Assembly (NCBI RefSeq): GCF_000247475.1
Contig: NZ_AHZC01000233.1
Span: 1-43,675, forward strand
Reading direction: 5' to 3'
Source of the DNA: Rhizobium sp. PDO1-076
Lineage (GTDB): Bacteria; Pseudomonadota; Alphaproteobacteria; Rhizobiales; Rhizobiaceae
Length of the DNA: 43,675 nt
Shown here: positions 29,099-37,481 of the stretch, piece by piece
How the letters are laid out: each line of letters begins with the position of its first letter
How positions within the stretch are numbered: the stretch's first letter is position 1
Position numbers and translations under genes: made by a program
The notes under the pieces: generated by a model
What the model was told of the DNA's origin: nothing
The model's database searches: none
The model's input: the letters and a program-made list of their open reading frames with translations, nothing else

Positions 29099-29872
29099 TC
29101 AGTAGTGTTCGGATTGCGAGAAGGTGCGCGCGAGTTCCGCCTGGCCTGCGGTCAGGCCGCAATCGACCGGAAGGCAGACGCCGGTAATCGCCGCTGCCTG
29201 GTCGCCCGCCAGGAAGAACACGGCATTGGCGATGTCCTCAGCGGTTGCGATCCGTCGCAGCGCATACCAGCGCTTGGCCTCCTCGAAGACCTGCGGATTG
29301 GCCGCAGCCCGCGCCTCCCAGGCCTGCGTGCGCACCGTGCCGGGTGCCACGGCATTCGCGCGGATGCCGAACTTGCCGTATTCAACGGCAATCAGCTTGG
29401 TCAGGTGAATGAGACCAGCCTTGGCCGCGCTATACGCCGGATGGCCGAACACGGCCATGCCATTGACTGAGGAGATGTTGACCACCGATCCCTGCGATTG
29501 CTTCAGCGCGTCGGCGAATGCCCTGAAGCACAGGAACGGCGCCTCAAGATTCAGCGCATTGTCCTTGCGCCAGATATCGCCGTCCGTGTCATGCAGGCTG
29601 ACAGCACGAGCGGCGCCTGCATTGTTGACCAGCGTGTGCACCAGCCCGAACCCGGCGATCTTCGATGCCAGTGCCGCAAGCTCTACCTCGCTGGTCACAT
29701 CGCAGCCAAGCGCCACGAAGCGCTCTGCAGTTCCAAGATCGCGCGCTGCCTTTTCCGCTGCAGCAACATCGATGTCCACCAAGACCACGATGTCGTGACT
29801 GTCTGCAAGTCGAAGTGCAATCGCCCGTCCGATATCGCCGGCGGCTCCGGTTACAACAGCAATGGAGGACAT
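29099..29872 (-). CDS. Short-chain dehydrogenase/reductase
   Basis: Classical SDR, 257 residues, NAD(P)-dependent. Cofactor motif VTGAAGDIGRAIA, NNAG near residue 87, catalytic Ser in ISSVNG and Y-x-x-x-K in YSAAK. The Asp ending strand 2 (VLVDID) favours NAD over NADP. No family-specific substrate could be read. Between the RpiR regulator and the GH20 gene; a role in oxidising a sugar or hydroxy-acid moiety released by its neighbours is an inference. Start ATG 29872 has a weak ribosome site (GAAGGC). Confidence 0.88.
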   Translation of the reverse strand: MSSIAVVTGAAGDIGRAIALRLADSHDIVVLVDIDVAAAEKAARDLGTAERFVALGCDVTSEVELAALASKIAGFGLVHTLVNNAGAARAVSLHDTDGDIWRKDNALNLEAPFLCFRAFADALKQSQGSVVNISSVNGMAVFGHPAYSAAKAGLIHLTKLIAVEYGKFGIRANAVAPGTVRTQAWEARAAANPQVFEEAKRWYALRRIATAEDIANAVFFLAGDQAAAITGVCLPVDCGLTAGQAELARTFSQSEHY

Positions 29873-29919
29873 CAGCGGACCGCCTTCGGACAGAGCGGCA
29901 GGAACAGGCTGGACAAGGG

Positions 29920-30783
29920 TCAGTCTCCCAGAAGCTGGCGGTCGTCACCGTCGCGGTGCTCGACCAGTTGTTGCTTGATATGGCGCAGGGTCACCTGCGA
30001 AAGCTTGCGATTGCGATAGGCGACCAGGCTCGCGATCACGTCGACCACTGCGAGATAGGCAAACCGCGTGGAGGTCGGCCGGAAGATATTGTCGCCTTCC
30101 GGCAGATCGATGCCGATCACCAGTTCGGCCGCCTTGGCCACAGGGCTGTCGCTCTGGGTCAATGCGATCGTGGTGATGCCGTTTTCGCGCGCTAGGTTGA
30201 AGCACTTAATCAGTTCGGCGTTGCGGCCGGAAAACGACGAGCCAATGATCACATCATTGGAGCGCGCCGCCGCCGTCAGCATCAGCTGCAGGCCATGGTC
30301 GGTACTGACGCTGACGCGCGACCCCAGCCGGAACAGCCGGTTCTGAAACTCTCCGGCGATCAGCGAGGAATTGCCGCCCGACCCGAAAGCATAGACCATT
30401 TCGGCCCGCGATACGCGATCGGCCACCTTTTCCAGCACCGCCGCATCGAGAGCCCGATGCACCATGAACAGCGCATTCTGCGCCTTGGTTATCACATCTG
30501 TCGCGACATCGGCCGGCTCGGTGCTCTCGGCCTCCGGGTTGAGGTAGCGGACGCCGACATAGGCCGTACGGGCAAGATTGACCTTGAAATCGGCGAAGCT
30601 CTGGCATCCGAGGCGCCGGCAGAAACGCGTCACCGTCGGCGGCGAAACTTCGGCCCGCTCGGCAAGCTCGATAATCGAGGCATTCACCGCGAAATCGAAC
30701 TGGGTCAGCAGGATATCCGCGATGCGTTGCTCGGAGGCCGAAAACTGCGGCCCCTCTTCCTGAATCGTCGCAAAGATATCCAA
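29920..30783 (-). CDS. RpiR/MurR-family regulator (HTH + SIS domain)
   Basis: Sugar-phosphate-responsive repressor family, 287 residues. N-terminal RpiR helix-turn-helix (about 1-77; SPPTVTRFCRRLGCQSFADF) and a C-terminal SIS domain (about 120-255; VYAFGSGGNSSLIAGEF) that binds phosphosugars. MurR and related proteins respond to MurNAc-6-P or GlcNAc-6-P. The start is TTG at 30783, 16 bases after the ridA stop; no ATG gives a better N-terminus. It sits between ridA and the SDR, so it probably controls this operon and the divergent M81 operon through the 31187-31298 region. Confidence 0.9.
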   Translation of the reverse strand: MDIFATIQEEGPQFSASEQRIADILLTQFDFAVNASIIELAERAEVSPPTVTRFCRRLGCQSFADFKVNLARTAYVGVRYLNPEAESTEPADVATDVITKAQNALFMVHRALDAAVLEKVADRVSRAEMVYAFGSGGNSSLIAGEFQNRLFRLGSRVSVSTDHGLQLMLTAAARSNDVIIGSSFSGRNAELIKCFNLARENGITTIALTQSDSPVAKAAELVIGIDLPEGDNIFRPTSTRFAYLAVVDVIASLVAYRNRKLSQVTLRHIKQQLVEHRDGDDRQLLGD

Positions 30784-30799
30784 CAGCCTGCCCTCAACC

Positions 30800-31186
30800 C
30801 TATTTCGGAGATTTATAGGCTATGCAGTCAATCTCGACCTTGCAATCGACCATCATCGACGCCTGCACGCAGGCACGCGCCGGCGGATGTTCGCCGAAAT
30901 ATTGCTGGTAGATCTTGTTGAAGGTCCAGAAATCGCGCGGATCGTCGAGCCAGACACCGCAGCGCACGACATGCTCGACGTCATAACCCGCCTCGTGCAG
31001 GATCTCGATCACATTGGCGATCGTCTTGTGAGTCTGCTCGACAATGCCACCATTGATGATTTCGCCATTTTCCATGGCGACCTGCCCGGACACGTGCAAC
31101 CAGCCATCTGCTTCGACAGCACGCGCGAACGGAAGACGCTGCCCACCCGCACCGGCTTTTTCAGCGCCGTAACGTTTGATCGTCAT
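30800..31186 (-). CDS. RidA-family enamine/imine deaminase
   Basis: RidA/YjgF/YER057c family protein, 128 residues, usually a trimer. It hydrolyses reactive 2-aminoacrylate-type enamines or imines produced by PLP enzymes. The catalytic Arg is in PPARACVQA, and the C-terminal KVEIDCIAY matches the family. Start ATG 31186 after GGAGAG; a longer in-frame opening to 31267 would run through the promoter. First gene of the minus-strand run. Its closeness to a D-serine-dehydratase/D-threonine-aldolase-fold enzyme, about 2 kb away on the divergent side, suggests they share a pathway. Confidence 0.9.
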   Translation of the reverse strand: MTIKRYGAEKAGAGGQRLPFARAVEADGWLHVSGQVAMENGEIINGGIVEQTHKTIANVIEILHEAGYDVEHVVRCGVWLDDPRDFWTFNKIYQQYFGEHPPARACVQASMMVDCKVEIDCIAYKSPK

Positions 31187-31298
31187 TGGGCTCTCCATGC
31201 AAATTATTTTCTTCGATCGTTGACAAACGACCATAAAAAACCGAATTTGACCAGAGAAAAACAGCATTTATGAAAAGATTTTAAAGGCGAGACCCAGA
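31187..31298. promoter_or_regulatory. Divergent promoter region ridA // NTF2-M81 operon
   Basis: 112 AT-rich bases between ridA (minus) and the NTF2-like gene (plus). Contents: an AT-rich element GCAAATTATTTTCTT at 31199-31213 that recurs before the Gfo/Idh gene; a 14-bp inverted repeat TCGTT-GACA-AACGA at 31217-31230 that overlaps a TTGACA -35-like sequence; and an imperfect TGAAAA-GA-TTTTAA palindrome at 31271-31284. The last resembles the perfect GAAAA/TTTTC palindrome near 40510. Likely holds RpiR sites for both operons. Confidence 0.6.
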
Positions 31299-31784
31299 AT
31301 GCGCGATCCGTTCAAAAATCCCTTTCCTGAAAGCGACACAGCGCGCCACAGCATCTGGGAGATGCTGGTCACACGCGATATCGACGCCTTTCTCGCAGCC
31401 GACTGGGACATGGTCGCAGGCGACTTTGTGGAGGAAGGCTTTCTCGGTATCAGCGGCAATCGCGACGCCAATCCCGACAACTGGCGTCTTGCCTTCCCCA
31501 ATCTCGCAGCCTATCGCCACGAATGGCTGAAACAGGCGAAGGAATTTGCCGGCGAAAGTTATGGCGAAGACACGCGCAACGCGATCTTCACCACCACGAC
31601 CCTGGAAGTGATTGAAGTCGAAGGCGAAACGGCGCTGGTACGCAAGAAGTTCGACGGCGGCATCAAGAAGGCCGACGGTAGCTTCGACGTGATGAAGTGG
31701 CAGACGCTCTATTATTGCCGCCTGCACGAGGGTCGCTGGAAGATCTCCGGCTTCACCGGCTACCTGCCCAACCCGATGGGTTAA
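31299..31784 (+). CDS. NTF2-like (SnoaL-type) small protein
   Basis: A 161-residue cytoplasmic protein. The N-terminal helices (HSIWEMLVTRDIDAFLAADW) and the C-terminal strands ending in RLHEGRWKISGFTGYLP match the NTF2-like/SnoaL cone fold, which includes isomerases, hydrolases and ligand-binding proteins. No clear catalytic residues can be assigned. ATG 31299 follows AAAGGCGAGA. It is the first gene of a plus-strand operon with the second M81 peptidase and the PLP enzyme, so it may act on the same substrate. Confidence 0.75.
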   Translation: MRDPFKNPFPESDTARHSIWEMLVTRDIDAFLAADWDMVAGDFVEEGFLGISGNRDANPDNWRLAFPNLAAYRHEWLKQAKEFAGESYGEDTRNAIFTTTTLEVIEVEGETALVRKKFDGGIKKADGSFDVMKWQTLYYCRLHEGRWKISGFTGYLPNPMG

Positions 31785-31823
31785 GACACCGTCCGCCTCG
31801 ACAACAGATCAGAAAGCCAGCCC

Positions 31824-33305
31824 GTGCGCATCTTCACAGCCGCTCTTGCAACGGAAACTAACACCTTCTCTCCGATCTGCATCGACCGGCGCGCCTTCGA
31901 AGAGTCGCTCTATGCAGCACCCGGGCAGCATCCGGAAACGCCAACATTGTGCACGGCGCCGATCACTGTCGGTCGCAAGGTCTGCGCACAGAAAGGCTGG
32001 ACGCTGATCGAAGGCACGGCGACCTGGGCCGATCCGGCAGGCCTCATCAACAGGCAGGCCTATGAAGGCCTGCGCGACGAGATCCTCGAGCAGTTGAAAA
32101 CCGCCATGCCGGTCAATGCCGTTGTGCTCGGCCTTCATGGCGCCATGGTCGCCGACGGCTACATCGATCCGGAAGGCGATTTGCTCACTCGTATCCGCGA
32201 GATTATCGGTCCGGACATTCTTCTCTGCGCCGAACTGGATCCGCACAGCCATCTGACCGCCAAGCGTGTTGCCGCCGCCGATTTCTTCGTCGTCTTCAAG
32301 GAATTTCCCCATACCGACTTCGTCGATCGCGCTGAAGATCTGTGGGCCATCGCCGTCGACACGCTGGAGGGCCGCGTGAAACCCGCCATGTCGGTCTTCG
32401 ACTGCCGGATGATCGACGTCTTCCCGACGTCGCGCGAGCCGATGCGCAGCTTTGTTGACAGGCTTATGGCCATCGAAAACGAAGATGACGATGTGCTCTC
32501 GCTATCAGTCATCCATGGTTTCATGGCAGGTGACGTCCCGGAAATGGGCACCAAGACCATCGCAGTGACCAATGCAAGGCCGGACAAGGGGGCAGCGCTT
32601 GCCCGCGAACTCGGTCTCGACCTGTTCTCCAAGCGCGGCACCTTTATGATGCCGCAGATCGACGAACGGGAAGCCGTTGCCCGCGCTGCTGCCTATCCCA
32701 ATGGCCCGGTGGTGCTCGCCGACATGTGGGACAATCCCGGCGGCGGCACGGCAGGCGATGCAACCGTTGTCCTGGCAGAAATACTGGCGCAGGGCATCAC
32801 CAATGTCGCCGTCGGCATGATCTGGGACCCGGTTGCCGTGCAGATCTGCATGGCGGCCGGAGAAGGCGCAGAAATTCCGCTGCGGTTCGGCGCGAAATCC
32901 GCGCCCGGCACCGGCAATCCGATCGACGGCTTGGTGAAAGTGGTCAAGGTGGTGCCGAATGCCGAGATGCATTTCGGCGAAAGCGTCGCGCCATTCGGCG
33001 ATGCGGCCCATATTCATTTGAACGGGATCGATATCATCCTGAGCAGCGTGCGCGTCCAGAGCTACGATCCGTCGCTGTTCACCGCGCTCGGCATCGATCC
33101 GACGCAAAAGCACATCCTGGTGATCAAATCGACCAATCACTTCTACGCGGCCTTTTCAAAGATTGCCTCCGAGATATTGTATTGCTCGGCCGGCACGCCT
33201 TATCCAAACAACCCGGCCAAGACCGCCTATCGTCGTGTACGCCATGACATATGGCCGATCATGGCCGATCCGCATGATACACCTGAAGGACATGAGGCCG
33301 CCTGA
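31824..33305 (+). CDS. M81 family metallopeptidase (MlrC-like), copy 2
   Basis: Second M81/MlrC-like protein, 493 residues, clearly diverged from the copy at 25692-27137. Putative zinc ligands: Glu11 (ATETN), His105 (GLHGAM), Asp139 and His141 (ELDPHSH), His163 (EFPHTD). The C-terminal MlrC domain holds LADMWDNPGGGTAGDATV. No signal peptide. The start is GTG at 31824 with AGAAAG upstream. The stop overlaps the start of the PLP enzyme (TGATG), so a tight functional link is likely. Substrate unknown; a peptide or amide containing a D-amino acid is an inference from MlrC and from this neighbour. Confidence 0.9.
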   Translation: MRIFTAALATETNTFSPICIDRRAFEESLYAAPGQHPETPTLCTAPITVGRKVCAQKGWTLIEGTATWADPAGLINRQAYEGLRDEILEQLKTAMPVNAVVLGLHGAMVADGYIDPEGDLLTRIREIIGPDILLCAELDPHSHLTAKRVAAADFFVVFKEFPHTDFVDRAEDLWAIAVDTLEGRVKPAMSVFDCRMIDVFPTSREPMRSFVDRLMAIENEDDDVLSLSVIHGFMAGDVPEMGTKTIAVTNARPDKGAALARELGLDLFSKRGTFMMPQIDEREAVARAAAYPNGPVVLADMWDNPGGGTAGDATVVLAEILAQGITNVAVGMIWDPVAVQICMAAGEGAEIPLRFGAKSAPGTGNPIDGLVKVVKVVPNAEMHFGESVAPFGDAAHIHLNGIDIILSSVRVQSYDPSLFTALGIDPTQKHILVIKSTNHFYAAFSKIASEILYCSAGTPYPNNPAKTAYRRVRHDIWPIMADPHDTPEGHEAA

Positions 33306-34393
33306 TGCTTGATCTTCGCCCAAAAATCGGCGCACCGCTGCATTCTTTGTCGACGCCCCTGCCCCTGATCGATGAAAGCCGCCTGGAGACCAACATCGCC
33401 CGCGTCCAGTCCTATATGGACGCCAGCGGCATTGCCTTTCGCCCGCATATCAAGACCCACAAGATCCCCTCGATCGCCAAGGCCCAGGTCGAGGCCGGAG
33501 CGAGAGGCGTCAATTGCCAGAAGATCACCGAGGCGGAAGCGTTTGCCGACGCCGGTTTCGAAGACCTGCTGATCACCTTCAACATTCTCGGCAATGAAAA
33601 GCTCGAACGCCTTGCCGCGTTGAACGATCGCATTTCGGGTCTCAAGGTCGTCGCCGACAGCGTCATCACGGTGCAGGGACTGGCTGCCTATTTCACCGGC
33701 CGCCGACCGCTGACCGTCCTGGTCGAATGCGATACCGGTGGCGGTCGCTGCGGCGTACAGACCCCGGCCGAGGCCGTGGCATTGGCGCAGATGATCGTGG
33801 CCACAACATCACTGACCTTCGCCGGCCTGCTGACCTATCCCAAGGCCAACAGCGAGGCAGAGGTCGAAGCCTTTTTTGCCGAAACCATTGCCACGCTCGC
33901 AGCATCCGGCATCGCTTGCCCGATCGTTTCGAATGGCGGCTCGCCAAGCCTGTTCTCCGCCCATCTCGTCCCCTCGGCCACGGAGCACCGGGCGGGAACC
34001 TATATCTACAACGATCGCTCGATGGTCCGGGCGGGACACTGCACGCTGGAAGATTGCGCCATGCACATTCTGGCGACCGTGGTCTCGCGCCCGACCGCCG
34101 ACCGCGCCATTCTCGATGCCGGCTCCAAGACGCTGACTTCGGATCTTCTCGGCTTTTCCGATTTCGGCCTGATCGTCGAATATCCGCAGGCGTCGATCAC
34201 CGGCCTGTCGGAGGAGCATGGCACGGTCGACCTCTCCAAGGTGGAAGGCAAACGCCCCGAGATCGGCGAAAAGGTGCGCATCGTGCCGAACCACACCTGC
34301 GTCATCTCCAACCTGTTTGACAGTATGACTTTCCATCGCAATGGTTTGGTCACCAGGGTCGAAAACGTCGCCGCCCGCGGCCTCGTCTGGTAG
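33305..34393 (+). CDS. PLP enzyme of D-threonine aldolase / D-serine dehydratase (DSD1) fold
   Basis: Fold-type III (alanine-racemase-like) PLP enzyme, 362 residues. The PLP lysine is in FRPHIKTHK (near residue 50). The C-terminal metal site is H-x-C in PNHTCVISNLFD (His330, Cys332), as in D-threonine aldolases and eukaryotic-type D-serine or D-threo-3-hydroxyaspartate dehydratases. It would act on a beta-hydroxy-D-amino acid, either cleaving it to glycine plus an aldehyde or dehydrating it through an enamine. Sequence alone does not choose between aldolase and dehydratase. Overlaps the M81 stop by one base. Confidence 0.88.
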   Translation: MLDLRPKIGAPLHSLSTPLPLIDESRLETNIARVQSYMDASGIAFRPHIKTHKIPSIAKAQVEAGARGVNCQKITEAEAFADAGFEDLLITFNILGNEKLERLAALNDRISGLKVVADSVITVQGLAAYFTGRRPLTVLVECDTGGGRCGVQTPAEAVALAQMIVATTSLTFAGLLTYPKANSEAEVEAFFAETIATLAASGIACPIVSNGGSPSLFSAHLVPSATEHRAGTYIYNDRSMVRAGHCTLEDCAMHILATVVSRPTADRAILDAGSKTLTSDLLGFSDFGLIVEYPQASITGLSEEHGTVDLSKVEGKRPEIGEKVRIVPNHTCVISNLFDSMTFHRNGLVTRVENVAARGLVW

Positions 34394-34454
34394 CAAGGTT
34401 TCGGTTGCGGCACAGATCGATCTTCAGTTAGCCTCCGCGGCGGGAGGATCACTC

Positions 34455-34886
34455 ATGTCGGACAAAGATCAGAAACCCCGAGCCAAGCCGCTACGTGGCG
34501 GCTGCATGTGCGGTGCCGTGGAATACGAGTCCGAAGATCGTTTCCTCTATGCGCTCAATTGCCATTGCTCGAAATGCCGCCGAACCACAGGCTCGGCGTT
34601 CAAGCCCATCGCGGGCCTAAATCCGGATGATTTCAGGATTGTCAACGGCAAGAAGGAACTGTTCACCCACGGCGATCCGGATGGCATCCATGACCTCCAC
34701 TGTCGAACATGCGGATCACTGGTCTATTCCTGGATCGCCGAAAACGGCGGCGTGAAGATCCATATCCCGATGGGAACGCTGATGGACGCACCCTCGGCCC
34801 GTCCCACCATGCATATCTTCGTCGGATCGAAAGCACCGTGGTACGACATCAACGACGATCTGCCACAGTATCAGGGCTTTCCGTGA
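34455..34886 (+). CDS. GFA-family zinc protein (glutathione-dependent formaldehyde-activating-like)
   Basis: A 143-residue protein with the GFA fold cysteines: C-x-C in GGCMCGAVEY, C-x-C-x2-C in NCHCSKCRR, and C-x2-C in CRTCGSLVY, binding two zinc ions in the family. Few GFA members actually act on formaldehyde; most are uncharacterised. ATG 34455 follows GGGAGGA with 6 bases. It lies 61 bases after the PLP enzyme on the same strand, so it may end the same operon; if that enzyme is an aldolase, an aldehyde-handling role would make sense, but this is speculation. Confidence 0.88.
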   Translation: MSDKDQKPRAKPLRGGCMCGAVEYESEDRFLYALNCHCSKCRRTTGSAFKPIAGLNPDDFRIVNGKKELFTHGDPDGIHDLHCRTCGSLVYSWIAENGGVKIHIPMGTLMDAPSARPTMHIFVGSKAPWYDINDDLPQYQGFP

Positions 34887-34903
34887 GGCACTTCTCGGCA
34901 CAA

Positions 34904-34934
34904 ACAAAAAAATGGCCCGCCCGAAGGCGGACCA
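34904..34934 (-). terminator. Rho-independent terminator of the amino-sugar ABC operon
   Basis: On the minus strand, TGGTCCGCC-TTCG-GGCGGGCCA (one G-U pair) forms a 9-bp stem capped by a stable UUCG loop, followed by TTTTTTTG. It starts about 32 bases after the ATPase stop codon. It lies between convergent genes; the plus strand has no T-tract. Confidence 0.88.
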
Positions 34935-34965
34935 GAGTTTAGGTCGGGGGACCTGAAACAAAGTC

Positions 34966-36096
34966 TTATTCGGCAGCGGTGACCGCCGCCGGAAGTTCCA
35001 GTGTGCGCCAATCGACCTGACGCTCCAGCGCCTGACCATTGCCGTCGAACAAATGGCAGTCCGCTGCCATGATGCCGGTGACCAGAGGCTCTTCCGCACG
35101 CACGGGTGCCGATCCCGGCAGCAGCGCGCAATAAGGTTCGCCTGATGGCAGGGCGGCATAAGCGATCGTATTGATGCCCAACCGCTCGATGACCGACGGA
35201 AGTACGGTGATGTTGACGTCGCCCCGCGCCAGCGTTGTGTGCTCCGGCCGAATGCCGAGTGTCAGTGTCTGGCCAACAAGGTCGGCCCGCGGTTCGACGG
35301 GCAGGGTAACGCTCTGGCCTTCATAGGAAACGGTCACGCCGATCGGATCGATGGAGGTGCAGGTCACCGGCACGAAGTTCATCTTCGGATTGCCGATAAA
35401 GCCGGCAACGAAAATGTTCTGCGGCTTGTGATAGAGTTCGAGCGGCGCGCCAACCTGGGCGATATCGCCAGCATTCAGCACGACGATGCGATCAGCCATG
35501 GTCATGGCCTCGATCTGATCGTGGGTCACGTAGATCATGGTTGCCTTCAGATCGCTGTGCAGCTTAGTCAACTCGATACGCATGTCGGCGCGCAGAGCAG
35601 CGTCGAGGTTCGACAACGGTTCGTCGAAGAGGAAGATCTTCGGCTCGCGCACGATCGCACGGCCGATCGCCACGCGCTGGCGCTGGCCGCCGGACAGTTG
35701 GCCCGGACGCTGCTCGAGGCGCTGGTCAAGCTTGAGGATTTTCGCCACCGCGCCAACCTTTTCGCGGATCGTCTCTTCGGGCAGTTTCTCGACTCTGAGT
35801 GGGAAAGCAATGTTCTCGAAGACGGACATATGTGGATAGAGTGCGTAGGACTGGAAGACCATGGCAATGCCGCGTTCGACCGGCGGCTTGTCGTTGACCC
35901 GCTCCCCGGCAATGACAATGTCGCCATCTGACGTGTCATCAAGACCCGCGATCATCCTGAGAAGCGTGGACTTGCCGCAGCCGGACGGGCCGACGAAGAC
36001 AACGAACTCGCCGTCCTTGACCTCGAGGCTGACACCCTTGATCACGTCGAAATGTCCGAACGACTTTCGCACCTTGTTGAGAAATAGCTGTCCCAC
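34966..36096 (-). CDS. Sugar ABC transporter ATP-binding protein (UgpC/MalK-like)
   Basis: ATPase subunit, 376 residues. Canonical Walker A GPSGCGKST, Q-loop FQSYALYPHM, signature LSGGQRQRVAIGRA, Walker B IFLFDEPLSNLD, H-loop YVTHDQIEAM, then a TOBE domain (GIRPEHTTL). Start chosen as GTG at 36096 (GQLFLNKVRKSFGHFD), where family similarity begins; an ATG at 36150 would add 18 residues with no ribosome site. Last gene of a five-gene minus operon with the oxidoreductase, two permeases and binding protein, ended by a strong terminator. Confidence 0.9.
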   Translation of the reverse strand: MGQLFLNKVRKSFGHFDVIKGVSLEVKDGEFVVFVGPSGCGKSTLLRMIAGLDDTSDGDIVIAGERVNDKPPVERGIAMVFQSYALYPHMSVFENIAFPLRVEKLPEETIREKVGAVAKILKLDQRLEQRPGQLSGGQRQRVAIGRAIVREPKIFLFDEPLSNLDAALRADMRIELTKLHSDLKATMIYVTHDQIEAMTMADRIVVLNAGDIAQVGAPLELYHKPQNIFVAGFIGNPKMNFVPVTCTSIDPIGVTVSYEGQSVTLPVEPRADLVGQTLTLGIRPEHTTLARGDVNITVLPSVIERLGINTIAYAALPSGEPYCALLPGSAPVRAEEPLVTGIMAADCHLFDGNGQALERQVDWRTLELPAAVTAAE

Positions 36097-36199
36097 GACT
36101 TCTGTCCCCGTGCGCCGGCCAAATGACTGGACCGGCCAATTCATCATCAATCGAAAACCGCAGGCCGAAACCGGCCCGCGGAGCCTCGGTTGCCCGAGA

Positions 36200-37420
36200 T
36201 TATTTATACTGCTCGAGCTCGCCGGCAGCCTTCTTCAGAGCATCGGCCGGTTCAGCCTTGCCGGTGACGACGGACTGGACCAGTTCGATGATGACGTTCT
36301 GGAAGCCCTTGTAGTCGGTGAACAGTGGCTCAGGACCACCGAAAGCGATACCGTCGATGAACGGCTTCCACGACGGGTCGGCCTTGACGAATTCGTCAAC
36401 CTTAGGCGACGGACGCAACGGCGTGAGGCCAGCGCCGCCCTGCAGTTCGTATTCGCCCTGCGGACCCGGCGAAGTGATGAACTTGGCGAATTCGATCGCC
36501 TTTTCTTCAACGCCGGAACCCTTGAACACGGCCAGGCTGTCGGTGATCAGCAGCGTGCCTTCGCCCTTGGCGGCAGGGCCGAGCGGCAGAGCGGCAACGC
36601 CCCAGTTGACCTTGGTTTCCTTGAGACGGGCAGCAGCACCCGAGCCGGCCTGGATCATGCCGACCTTGCCGTCGAGGAAGATGGCGCGGATTTCGTTCTG
36701 CTCATAGGCGGTCGCGCCTTCGACGGAATAAGGCGTGATGTCCTTGTAGGCCTGGAGGGCTGCGAGAACTTCAGGGCTGTCGATCACGACCTTGTCGCCG
36801 TCGATGACCTTGCCGTTGTTGGTGTAAACCCAGTGCATGAACTGGTGCATGGTGTTGTCGAAGGTCTTGGCCGGCAGGCCGTAACCGGCAGTACCGGTCT
36901 TTTCCTTGATCTGCTTGGCAAAGGCGATTTCTTCGGCCCAGGTCTTCGGCGGGGTTTCCGGGTCAAGGCCGGCGGCCTTGAACAGGTCCTTGTTCCAGTA
37001 GAGTGCCTTGGTCGAGAAGGCGACCGGAACGCCCCACTGCGTGTCCTCGAAGGTCACGGTGTCGACGATGTTCGGATAGTAGGATGCCTTTTCGTCGTCG
37101 GTCATCGGAACCGGAACGATCAGGTCGTTCTGGGCGAATTCCTTCAGCGTGCGCGAGCCGACATAGGCCATGCCGACCGGCGTGCCGGCGACGGCGAGCG
37201 TCGTTGCCTTGTCCTGGCACTGTTCCCAGCCAACAACTTCCGGCGTGACCTTCCAGCCTTCGTTCTTGCCTTCCCATTCCTTGATATACTTCTCATGGAT
37301 CGGGTCGATCTTGTCGCCGCAATAGATCCAGGAGATTTCCTGGTCGGCAGCCAGCGTGGTCAGTGCCGAGCTGGCCAGCAGGGCAAAAGAGCCTGCAAGC
37401 ATGGTCAGTTTTCTTGTCAT
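36200..37420 (-). CDS. Sugar ABC transporter substrate-binding protein
   Basis: Periplasmic family-1 solute-binding protein, 406 residues, with signal peptide MTRKLTMLAGSFALLASSA and cleavage near LTTLAA-DQEISW. Bacterial extracellular sugar-binding features include WEQCQDKATTLAVAGTPVGM, PVAFSTKALYWNKDLFKAAG and PSWKPFIDGI. Start ATG 37420 after AGGGGA. The neighbouring nagA, SIS deaminase and GH20 suggest an amino sugar or chitooligosaccharide/muropeptide-like ligand, but the protein itself does not show which. Confidence 0.9.
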   Translation of the reverse strand: MTRKLTMLAGSFALLASSALTTLAADQEISWIYCGDKIDPIHEKYIKEWEGKNEGWKVTPEVVGWEQCQDKATTLAVAGTPVGMAYVGSRTLKEFAQNDLIVPVPMTDDEKASYYPNIVDTVTFEDTQWGVPVAFSTKALYWNKDLFKAAGLDPETPPKTWAEEIAFAKQIKEKTGTAGYGLPAKTFDNTMHQFMHWVYTNNGKVIDGDKVVIDSPEVLAALQAYKDITPYSVEGATAYEQNEIRAIFLDGKVGMIQAGSGAAARLKETKVNWGVAALPLGPAAKGEGTLLITDSLAVFKGSGVEEKAIEFAKFITSPGPQGEYELQGGAGLTPLRPSPKVDEFVKADPSWKPFIDGIAFGGPEPLFTDYKGFQNVIIELVQSVVTGKAEPADALKKAAGELEQYK

Positions 37421-37481
37421 CGATAGTTCCCCTTTGTTGACAGGTTGAAGCGTCCGGTTGGCCCGAATTTTATTGGCAGCC

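Noticed and set aside
31187..31267. 27-residue N-terminal extension of RidA
   Set aside because: Would run through the divergent promoter; family similarity and the ribosome site support ATG 31186.
35861..37426. 521-codon plus-strand open frame
   Set aside because: Antisense shadow of the ABC ATPase and binding-protein genes.
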